A stretch of 44,023 bases of DNA from an uncultured Armatimonadota bacterium (GTDB lineage Bacteria; Armatimonadota; Fimbriimonadia; Fimbriimonadales; Fimbriimonadaceae), in assembly GCA_903904815.1 (NCBI GenBank), contig CAIVDU010000020.1, forward strand, positions 1 to 44,023, in the 5' to 3' direction. Below the pieces are notes generated by a model that was not told the DNA's origin, made no database searches, and saw only the letters and a list, made by a program, of their open reading frames with translations. Made by a program: the position numbers and the translations under genes. Shown here in pieces: positions 31,739-40,100 of this stretch (its first letter is position 1; each line of letters opens with the position of its first letter).

Positions 31739-34225
31739 ATGCGGACACGTGCGTTCAGTTATTTGCTTTTAGCCCTCGGTGGACTTGCTTTCGCCGGAGT
31801 TGGAACTCTTGGCGTCCTTCATGTTGGCAAGCAGCCGGATGGCTCCTTTGTCTTGAGTACCGGTCAGCGGATTGCGGCACCAGCCATCCGGTTTAAAGGG
31901 CGACCCAGCGACATTGCTGAACATCCGAACGGCGGGCTCTTTGCGGTGCTGAACCACACTTCGGTGTTTCTTTGTCGGCCCGACGGCGTGGTCGAGGGTT
32001 CTGGCGTCGACCTCGGCGCCGAGGCAGGATTTCGAGGAGTGGTCTGGACGCCAGACGGTCAACACCTTCTGGCGAGCACGGCAAGCGGATGGATCGCTTT
32101 GTTTGACTTCGACGGGAAGAAACTGACTCCTGGCCCCAAGATCGAGATCGGAGACGGCAAACGGAATCCGGTTCCGGGTGGCATGGCTATTTCCCGGGAC
32201 GGTACCCGCCTATACGTCACCGCGGCCGACCTGAAAGAGGCCATCGAAGTTGACCTAGGTAGCCACAAGGTGCTACGCCGATTCCCGGTTGAGAACATCG
32301 CGTTTGGATGCCGATTGAGCGACGATGGGAAAACCCTGATCGTTTCGAATTGGGGTGGTCGCCTGGCTAAGCCGGGAGATCGCACTTCGAAGAGCGAAGA
32401 TGCAGATATCGTTGTCGACTCACGGGGCGTGCCGAATACGGGCACGGTGAGCTTGATCGACCTCTCGTCGGGAACGACGACTCAAGTTCCCGTTGGAGTG
32501 CATCCTTCGGACATCGTCGTTGTGGGGACCCATGCGTTTGTGGCCAACACGATGTCGGACACCATCTCCGAAATCGATGTGCCTGCTAAGCGAGTTAGGC
32601 GGACGATTGAGCTCCGGTGGGGAAAGCTTCGAGTATTGGGCGCGATGCCGACTGCCCTCGCGGTCGACGGCGACACGCTCTACGCGTGTGATGGCGGCGA
32701 CAATGCGCTAGCCGCCATTGATCTCAAAAGTGGAAAGGTGCTTGGATTCCGTCCGGCTGGGTTCTATCCGATCTCCTTGTTCCTCGAAGGATCTCGGGCG
32801 ATCGTCTTGAACTCGAAGGGAACCGGTTCGGTGGCCAACACGGCTTACGGGCGGCCGGGGAACGTTCACGACTTCGAGGGTTCAGTTTCGATCATCGACT
32901 TGAAGGCGGACCTCGCGGCGGACACGGCTAAGGTGGCGGTGGCGAATCGATGGGGGGATAGCTTCCCTCGACCGAAGCTTGCGGTCTACAACGGTGCGAT
33001 CAAGCACGTGGTCTACATCATCAAGGAGAATCGCACCTACGACGAGATCTTTGGGGATATGCCGGAAGGGAATGGCGACCCGAAACTTTGCGATATTGGT
33101 GAGCGCATCATGCCTAACCACCATGCGCTGGCGCGGGAATTCGGTCTCTTCGACAACGCCTACGTGACGGGCACGAACTCCAATGATGGCCACGCTTGGA
33201 GCACCCAGGCGCTTGCCAACGACTATCAAGAGCACTTCTACGTCGGCTACTCCCGCACCTACAACGACGACGGCAACTGCTCGATGTCGCTCTCGACTGG
33301 CGGCGGGCTTTGGGATGCGGCCACGAAGAAGAAGGTGTCGTTCCGAGATTACGGTGAGTTCGTGGTGGCCGACGACGCTGAATACCAGCCCTACCGCCCC
33401 AAAGACTGGTTTGAGGCATGGGCCGATTATAAGAGCGGCGCTGGCAAGTTCAAGTACATCCCCCACTGCCGAGTGGCCGGGCTCCAGCCGTACGTGCACC
33501 CGACGGTTCACTACTGGCCGCTGATCCAGAGCGATCAGTCGCGAGCGGACGAGTTCATCAAGGACTACCAGGCTCGGAATGCTAATGGGACGGTACCTAC
33601 CTTAACGATCATGAGTCTGTGTTGCGATCACACGGAAGGCGCGGATCCGAACTACCCGAAGCCGGAGTCGATGATGGCGGACAACGACTTGGCGCTTGGC
33701 CGAGTGGTCGAGGCGATCTCCAAGAGTCCTTTGTGGAAGGACACCTGCATTTTCGTGATCGAGGACGACGCTCAATCCGGACCGGACCACGTCGATGGAC
33801 ACCGAACGAGCGCGTTGGTGATCAGCCCCTACAATCGGCGGCATGAGACGAACCATGAGTTCATCACGACGACGAGCATGGTTCGTTCGATCGAGTTGAT
33901 GGTGGGTCTGGATCCGATGAACCGTTTTGACGCGCTGTCGGACCCGATCACGAGTTGCTTCTCGAACTCTTTGGACCCCACGCCATTCCGTCATGCGCCC
34001 GCCCGCGTGGCACTCGATCAACCAAACCCGGGGCACGTCGGTCGCATGAACTCGTCTCAGAAGTTCTGGGCGGAGAAGACGCGTCAGCTCGACTGGAGCC
34101 ATCCAGACGGGCCGGATAGCTACTGGCTGAATCGAGTGATTTGGGCCAGCTTGCACTCAGACAAGGTTCCGTATCCGGTCCGGAGCAACGATCGACCGGC
34201 GAGCGGAGCGAGGGATACGGATTGA
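31739..34225 (+). CDS. YVTN-propeller/phosphoesterase fusion protein (copy 2)
   Basis: This 828-residue exported protein is built like the one at 17933-20422. An N-terminal signal or anchor helix (YLLLALGGLAFAGVGTLGVLHV) comes first. A YncE-like propeller follows up to about residue 400 (GGMAISRDGTRLYVTAADLKEAIEVDL, GVHPSDIVVVGTHAFVANTMSDTISEIDV). The phosphoesterase domain has HVVYIIKENRTYDEIFGDMPEG, GTNSNDGHAWSTQALANDY, LCCDHTEGADPN and the metal-site segment EDDAQSGPDHVDGHRTS. The alkaline-phosphatase superfamily fold hydrolyses phosphate esters, so it would release phosphorylated or phosphonate groups outside the cell membrane. Its stop overlaps the PbfA-like start (TTGA), so the genes are co-translated. 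Confidence 0.88.
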   Translation: MRTRAFSYLLLALGGLAFAGVGTLGVLHVGKQPDGSFVLSTGQRIAAPAIRFKGRPSDIAEHPNGGLFAVLNHTSVFLCRPDGVVEGSGVDLGAEAGFRGVVWTPDGQHLLASTASGWIALFDFDGKKLTPGPKIEIGDGKRNPVPGGMAISRDGTRLYVTAADLKEAIEVDLGSHKVLRRFPVENIAFGCRLSDDGKTLIVSNWGGRLAKPGDRTSKSEDADIVVDSRGVPNTGTVSLIDLSSGTTTQVPVGVHPSDIVVVGTHAFVANTMSDTISEIDVPAKRVRRTIELRWGKLRVLGAMPTALAVDGDTLYACDGGDNALAAIDLKSGKVLGFRPAGFYPISLFLEGSRAIVLNSKGTGSVANTAYGRPGNVHDFEGSVSIIDLKADLAADTAKVAVANRWGDSFPRPKLAVYNGAIKHVVYIIKENRTYDEIFGDMPEGNGDPKLCDIGERIMPNHHALAREFGLFDNAYVTGTNSNDGHAWSTQALANDYQEHFYVGYSRTYNDDGNCSMSLSTGGGLWDAATKKKVSFRDYGEFVVADDAEYQPYRPKDWFEAWADYKSGAGKFKYIPHCRVAGLQPYVHPTVHYWPLIQSDQSRADEFIKDYQARNANGTVPTLTIMSLCCDHTEGADPNYPKPESMMADNDLALGRVVEAISKSPLWKDTCIFVIEDDAQSGPDHVDGHRTSALVISPYNRRHETNHEFITTTSMVRSIELMVGLDPMNRFDALSDPITSCFSNSLDPTPFRHAPARVALDQPNPGHVGRMNSSQKFWAEKTRQLDWSHPDGPDSYWLNRVIWASLHSDKVPYPVRSNDRPASGARDTD

Positions 34226-35547
34226 GCGTAGGGTCGGACAAGACGGTGGAAGGCGACGTCAACCTCAGCGACCGCCGCGTGGAGTGGCAGCATGCACACC
34301 TGAGTGGCCAAACCTCTGAGTTGCTTCGCAGAGACGAAGAGGTTTATCTTCGTCAGGCCCTTTCGACCCCTTGTCTGAACGCGCTTTCGAGCGCGCATGG
34401 CAGTTGGATTGTCGATGTCGAGGGACGGCGGTATCTCGACTTTCACGGGAATTCTGCCCATCAGGTGGGCTACGGCCATCCGGCCGTCATTGGCGCAGTC
34501 AAAGACTGTCTCGATACGTTGCCATTTTGCCCTCGGCGATACACGAATGAGCCAGCGGTAGCGCTTGCCGAGAAGCTCTCGAACTTGGGGCCGATCGCGG
34601 GGGGAAAGGTGTTGTTAGCGCCGGGCGGGGCAGAGGCGGTAGGTATGGCCATGAAGCTGGCTCGAGTCGCGACTGGCCGATTCAAAACGGTTTCGATGTG
34701 GGACTCATTCCACGGCGCTTCGCTGGACGCAATCTCGGTCGGCGGTGAGTCGTTTTTTCGGCGAAACGTGGGGCCCCTGCTGCCGGGGACGGAGCATGTC
34801 TCCCCGCCGGACCCCCGAAGGTGTCCGTTGGGATGTGGCACGACCTGTTCTCTGGCCTGCGCTTCGTATTTGGAATACGTCCTGGAAAAGGAAGGTGACG
34901 TGGGGGCCGTCATCGCGGAACCCATTCGGTGTACTACGGTCGTCGCGCCGCCCCCCGAATATTGGAGACGAATCCGAGCGGCTTGCGATCGGACGGGGGC
35001 TCTCCTGATCTTCGACGAGATTCCCGTTTGCCTCGGCCGAACGGGTGCGTTGTTCGCCACCGAACTCAGCGGAGTGGAGCCCGACATGGTTGTCCTTGGT
35101 AAGGGACTCGGCGGTGGGGTGATGCCTTTGGCCGCGTTGCTTGCCCGGCCGGAACTGGATGTGGCGAGTGAGTCGGCTTTGGGCCACTACACGCACGAAA
35201 AGAGCCCGCTCTCGGCGGCGGCGGCCTTGGCGACGCTGGACGTGATCGTTGAGGAGAGGCTGGTCGAGCGCAGCCGAGATCTTGGGGCACGCATGATTGG
35301 GGAGCTTCGGTCGATGGCCGAGCGGCATGCTGCGATCGTCGACGTTCGGGGGCTCGGACTGCTGATGGCGGTCGAGATGGCAGAACCAAGCGCGGCCGAA
35401 GCGGTGATGTACGCCTGCCTTTCTCGGGGGCTGAGCTTCAAGGTGTCCTCGGGCACGGTTCTGACTTTGACTCCCCCTTTGACTCTTTCAGATGACGAAT
35501 CCCAATTCGCCCTGTCTGCTCTTGAATCTGCACTTGCCTGTTTGTAA
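34222..35547 (+). CDS. pbfA: Class III PLP enzyme resembling PbfA, (R)-1-hydroxy-2-aminoethylphosphonate ammonia-lyase
   Basis: This 441-residue cytoplasmic PLP-dependent enzyme is of the class III aminotransferase fold. Asp265 in LLIFDEIPVCLGRTG holds the PLP pyridine nitrogen and Lys294 in VVLGKGLGGGVMP forms the Schiff base. Several stretches match the PbfA group as I know it: DFHGNSAHQVGYGHP, LPFCPRRYTNEPAVALAEKL, SMWDSFHGASLDAISVGGE, LGHYTHEKSP and a CPLGCGTTCSLAC insertion. PbfA converts (R)-1-hydroxy-2-aminoethylphosphonate to phosphonoacetaldehyde and ammonia. A TTG start at 34222 overlaps the preceding stop (TTGA), with GAGGGA upstream. The frame is open to 34141, inside the phosphoesterase gene. 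The neighbouring OPA transporter supports phosphorus-compound use. A generic transaminase remains the alternative. Confidence 0.7.
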   Translation: MSVGSDKTVEGDVNLSDRRVEWQHAHLSGQTSELLRRDEEVYLRQALSTPCLNALSSAHGSWIVDVEGRRYLDFHGNSAHQVGYGHPAVIGAVKDCLDTLPFCPRRYTNEPAVALAEKLSNLGPIAGGKVLLAPGGAEAVGMAMKLARVATGRFKTVSMWDSFHGASLDAISVGGESFFRRNVGPLLPGTEHVSPPDPRRCPLGCGTTCSLACASYLEYVLEKEGDVGAVIAEPIRCTTVVAPPPEYWRRIRAACDRTGALLIFDEIPVCLGRTGALFATELSGVEPDMVVLGKGLGGGVMPLAALLARPELDVASESALGHYTHEKSPLSAAAALATLDVIVEERLVERSRDLGARMIGELRSMAERHAAIVDVRGLGLLMAVEMAEPSAAEAVMYACLSRGLSFKVSSGTVLTLTPPLTLSDDESQFALSALESALACL

Positions 35548-35551
35548 ACTC

Positions 35552-36832
35552 ATGGAAGCTACTGCCCCCACTCGTGTCCGTCCTTGGCCTGCCATCACTG
35601 TCGCGACAATGATCGTCGGGTACGCGGGTTATTATCTGTGCCGAAGCGATCTAAGCGTCGCCCGCCCTTTGATTCTTGATCAGTACGCCAGTATCGGGGT
35701 GACCAAGGAGACGATCGGCAACCTGACCGGCCTTGCCACGGCCCTTTACGCCTTGGGCAAATTCATCTTTGGCAGTACGGCGGACCTCCTGGGAGGGCGC
35801 CGGATGTTTCTGCTGGGGATGGCGGGGGCGGTGCTCTGTACGATCTTGTTTGGCGCCGGTGGTCCCCCGCTCTTTCTCATGGCTTGGTGCGGCAACCGGT
35901 TCATTCAGGCTTCCGGTTGGGTCGGCATGGTGAAGATCACATCGCGCTGGTTCCGCCACAGCGTGTATGGGTCGGTGATGGGTTTGATCAGTCTGAGCTT
36001 CTTGTTTGGAGACTTTCTTTCCCGACTGTTCCTGAGTGAGCTCATCACTCTGAAATTCAGTTGGCAGTCGATTTTCTTCGTGTCGGCGGCCGTCTTGGCG
36101 GTGATCTTCTTCGCGGCGATTCCGCTGCTTCGGGAGACGCCCGGTGAGCGTGGACTACCGGAGCCCGAGACCAACCCGGAGGCGCTGGTTTCTGAAGAGG
36201 CGCCGAAGGGCCTGGGAGATATTCTTCGGCCGTTGCTGACCAGCCCGACTTTCTGGACGGTCTGCGCACTGTCGTTTGGGTTCACGTTCATGCGAGAGAC
36301 GTTCAACGATTGGACGCCGACCTATTTGCACGAGGCGGTCGGCATGAGCTCGGACGCGGCCGGCCGAGCAAGTTCGCTGTTCCCCTTGTTTGGCGGGTTC
36401 TCGGTGCTGGCGGTTGGGTTCCTGAGCGACAAGTTTGGTCGAACCGGACGTGCGCTTTTGATTGCTGGGGGACTGGCAGTCGGAACCGTGGGGTTGGTGG
36501 CCCTGGCCCACGCCTCTCTCGGCCAGGGCGCGACGGTGGCGATTGTGGCCGGCACGGGATTTGTTTTAATCGGCCCATATTCATTGCTGGCTGGCGCGAT
36601 CTCGCTTGGATTTGGTGGTCGTCACGCAAGCGCGACCGCCGCTGGCTGGATCGACGGAGTCGGCTACATCGGCGGAATTTTGAGTGGCAAGCTGATCGGG
36701 GAAGTGGCAACCCGTCAAGGCTGGGGTCCGGCATTCAACATCCTCGCGATCACGGCCGCCCTGTCTTGCGTGATGGCGGTGGTGTACTGGGCGCGGGAGC
36801 GGAAGCGCCCGGTCTTGGCTAGCGGTTCGTAG
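35552..36832 (+). CDS. OPA-family (GlpT/UhpT-like) MFS organophosphate transporter
   Basis: This 426-residue inner-membrane MFS permease is of the organophosphate:phosphate antiporter subgroup. The N-terminus GYAGYYLCRSDLSVARPLI and KETIGNLTGLATALYALGKFIFGSTADLLGGRRMFL are characteristic (GlpT pattern GY..YYL.R and G..S...YG..KF..G). A GGRHASATAAGWIDGVGYIGGILSG stretch near the end is likewise typical. The ATG at 35552 is 4 bases after the PbfA-like stop, so the genes form an operon; an overlapping ATG at 35492 is less likely. Known members import glycerol-3-phosphate or hexose phosphates; in this setting a phosphonate substrate is plausible (inference). Confidence 0.9.
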   Translation: MEATAPTRVRPWPAITVATMIVGYAGYYLCRSDLSVARPLILDQYASIGVTKETIGNLTGLATALYALGKFIFGSTADLLGGRRMFLLGMAGAVLCTILFGAGGPPLFLMAWCGNRFIQASGWVGMVKITSRWFRHSVYGSVMGLISLSFLFGDFLSRLFLSELITLKFSWQSIFFVSAAVLAVIFFAAIPLLRETPGERGLPEPETNPEALVSEEAPKGLGDILRPLLTSPTFWTVCALSFGFTFMRETFNDWTPTYLHEAVGMSSDAAGRASSLFPLFGGFSVLAVGFLSDKFGRTGRALLIAGGLAVGTVGLVALAHASLGQGATVAIVAGTGFVLIGPYSLLAGAISLGFGGRHASATAAGWIDGVGYIGGILSGKLIGEVATRQGWGPAFNILAITAALSCVMAVVYWARERKRPVLASGS

Positions 36833-37063
36833 TGGCCATCCCAATCGTGAGTCGCTAGTCGTTAACGAATTGGGAAAGTGAAAAAACTTGCAACCCGCAT
36901 GCTGATCCACTCGTTTCAAAAAAATAGTCCTCGAGTGATAGATCCGCGGATGGATGTGCGTTCTTCTTAGAAGCACCCAACCTTTTTCGTCCATGAAAAT
37001 TGCAGATGGGGTATTCACAACGAGTTAAAGTACTCATAAATAGAGAAAATTTGTAAAAACTAC

Positions 37064-37094
37064 TTGGCATTGGGTAGGTAGACAAAGTTATACT
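37064..37094 (+). promoter_or_regulatory. Candidate promoter for the RHS toxin gene
   Basis: TTGGCA at 37064-37069 and TATACT at 37089-37094 resemble sigma-70-type -35 and -10 boxes with a 19-base spacer (18 if TTATAC is the -10). A transcript starting near 37101 excludes the frame start at 37096 and supports ATG 37120. The surrounding 200 bases are AT-rich and hold no gene. Confidence 0.4.
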
Positions 37095-37119
37095 ATTGTC
37101 CACTGTCGGAACCCTCGCC

Positions 37120-40100
37120 ATGAACCAGATCCTCAAATCGGTGTCACGCGGCGCTTTAGCGCTGCTCCTTTTACTGCTCACGGTTGTCAGCTTCGCTGGG
37201 GCCAAGCGCCAGTCGGGCCCTTCAGTGCCCCAGGGTGGTACTGGCGTCTTTGATGCCACCGGAATGACACCCCCGGCGACCGGCTTGACCTGGGATATCC
37301 TCAATGTTTCGGGGGCTACCGTTGGCTCAAGCAATGCCCCGAACGGCTGGGGGGCAAGCCTCAATTACGGCGTCTATATATTGAGCACGGTGACCGTTAC
37401 GGCGCCGTCGTCGGCTCCGCTAGGGTTCTATACCGTCCGCATCAACTTTGGGACACTGGCCCATCGCAGTCAGATGTTCCAGGTGATTACGAAGCCGAAT
37501 ATTCTTCCCCCTGCGGTTCCGACCGGGCTTGCCGCGACCCCGGGAGACACCACGGTTTCGCTCAATTGGAATGCGAGCGCCAGAGCAAGCTACTACCAGG
37601 TCTGGAGGTCGCCAAGCTCGGGCGACGGGTACGTGCACATATTCGATACCGGTGACACTTCCACTTTAGACACCAACTTAGTCGACGGCACGCCCTACTT
37701 CTATGTGGTCGCCGCCGTGAACTCCTCTGGCAGCAGCGTCTTTTCAAACGAGGCCACCGCCACACCGTTTCATTCGAACACTAAACCGACGGCTCCCAAC
37801 GATATTTTTGCAACTCCCGGCGACACCCAGGTCAATCTGTGGTGGACCCCTTCCTGGGGTGCGAGCAGTTACACCCTGTCGAGGGCTACCGCTGGTATGG
37901 GGCCGTACACGGTCATTCCAACTCCTGCAGGCGCCACGAGTTTTGTCGATACCGGCTTAACAAACGGCGTCCAGTACTTCTACGAGGTCAGCGCCTCGAA
38001 TGCCTACGGCACGAGCGCGAACTCCAACGTGGCGAACGCAACTCCGTCCGCAGTCTACGGTGCTCCCAAGAATTTGCATGCCTACCCAGGCAATGGGCAG
38101 GCAACTTTGGTTTGGCAGGCAGTGCCAAGTTCGGCTGGTTACAACGTCAAGGTCTCGACGACTTCGGGTGGACCCTACACTCAAGTAAAGACTCTCACCG
38201 GAACAAGCTGGGTCGACACGGGACTCACAAATGGCCAGGTCTACTACTTTGTGGTCACCAACATGGGGCCGAATGGTGAAAGTGCTAATTCAAATGAGGC
38301 AAGCGCGACGCCGACCACCCTACGGGCACCCATCACCATCGTCCCCAATCCCCCCACTGGATATCTGCCTGACGCTCTCGGTCTGGTTGGTTGGCAAGAA
38401 CACACCATTCCCGTCGATACTTCGGACGCTCCTGGGGGTGGTCCTTCTTCTATCCTTGGCATCAGTCTGCCCTTTGGTGTCGTCGAGTCGAGTTCGGGAG
38501 CGGACATCGTGCTGGACGATCCCATCGTGGGACCGATTGGATTCAGTCGGCGGTACCGCTCAGCGCTTGCCGCTGGAAACATCTCTTCACCTGGGCTTCC
38601 CGCCGGTTGGACCCACAACTTCGACTACCGGATGGTGCCTCAGCAGCCCAACGTATGGGGACCGATTCAACTCGTATATCCCAACGGAAGTTCGGAGACC
38701 ATCACGCCGGTGGTTTCCGGCTCACCGACGGGCGACTTTTCGGTTCCAACCTATGCTCCCTATAAGGTCTCCGGGGTTCCTGGTTCGACCACCGGTCAGT
38801 GGACCAGCATCACCGTATACCAGAACGGCCTTGAGCAGCAGGTCTTCACAATGGACCCGGGTGACAGTGTCTATCGTCTTCACACTCTCGTGAACGCAGT
38901 GGGGTCTCAGACAAACCTCACGTACGTCGGAGGAGCCCTCACTTCGATTTCAAGTTCGTCGCTTTACTCCGACTATACGGGGACGAAGCAAAAGAGCATG
39001 AATCTGACGTATTCGTCGGGGCTTCTCTACACGGTCGGTGTCAGTGACATCGGCTCAGTGAGCTATGGCTACTCCAATGGAGAACTCGCCTCGGTCACTA
39101 GTGTGGACGACGGCCATATTCTTTGGAGTTACGGCTATACGGTCATCAACGGAGTTCCTTATCTGTCGTCGACCGGCACCGAAGGTTCGGGGGCGACAGC
39201 GAATATCACCTTCGACCCGGTGACCGCCCGCGCCAACAGCCTCACGGATGGCAACAACTACTCCCACTTCTATACGTACGGAGCCAACAGCTCGACTTCG
39301 GTGATGGTGGGGGCCAATGTCGACAATTCGCAGAAGGTCTACGACGCCAACGGAAAGCTCTCCAAGTCCATCGACGCAGCAGGCAACGTGACGAGCGTGG
39401 TTTGGCAAGGTGGAGACCTGATGAGCGTCAATGGTGCTCAAAACCAACTGGAGGTCTATGTCACCCGAGATGCGGCCGGAAACCCGACTAAGGTTCTCTA
39501 CCCTCACAACAACTACACGCAATACACGTGGGCCTACCCGGCGGGATTTCCCCAGGGCCAGCTCACTAAGGAACAGGAATTCGGTGCAGATGGCACGTCG
39601 ATGGCGCCCACCACGTACCAGTATTTCACCAGCACGAACTTCTCTCTGGGGCAAGTAACTGGGAACTTGAGCAGCGTCACTTACCCGAGTGGTCAGGTGT
39701 TGTCATATGCGTACACCCCTTTGGGGCAGATCCAAACCGTGACCACCAAGGCCGTCGATGGAGCGACGACGGTGTCTACTCAAGTGGGTTACACGGCGAC
39801 GAACCAAAGCGAAAGACTCGGAAGACCGACGAGCATCACTGACCCTAATGGCAATCAAACGAAGCTCTACATTGGGGACACCGGTGGTGGCTGGACCGAT
39901 CCGGTGGGGACCTATTCTTCGTACTCGACCAACAAGTTTGGCCAGTTAACTGGCTTAGGCAACGTCGGCGGGATGTCGTACAACTTCGACTACGCCGCTC
40001 CAAGCAAGGCGCTGAAGGACGTCACGGCTTTTCCCGGACAACTCGGGGGAGTCGGCGAACTCTTTGCCTTCGGGCTTGATGCGGAATTTTCGACCTGGAA

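Noticed and set aside
36840-36874. Inverted repeat CCCAAT/ATTGGG after the OPA transporter as a terminator
   Set aside because: The loop is long, the inner pairing is broken and the following run is A rather than T on the coding strand.
37504-38322. Repeated segments at the start of the toxin gene as a DNA repeat array
   Set aside because: The periodicity is at the protein level (three FN3 domains), with too little nucleotide identity for a DNA repeat or CRISPR.
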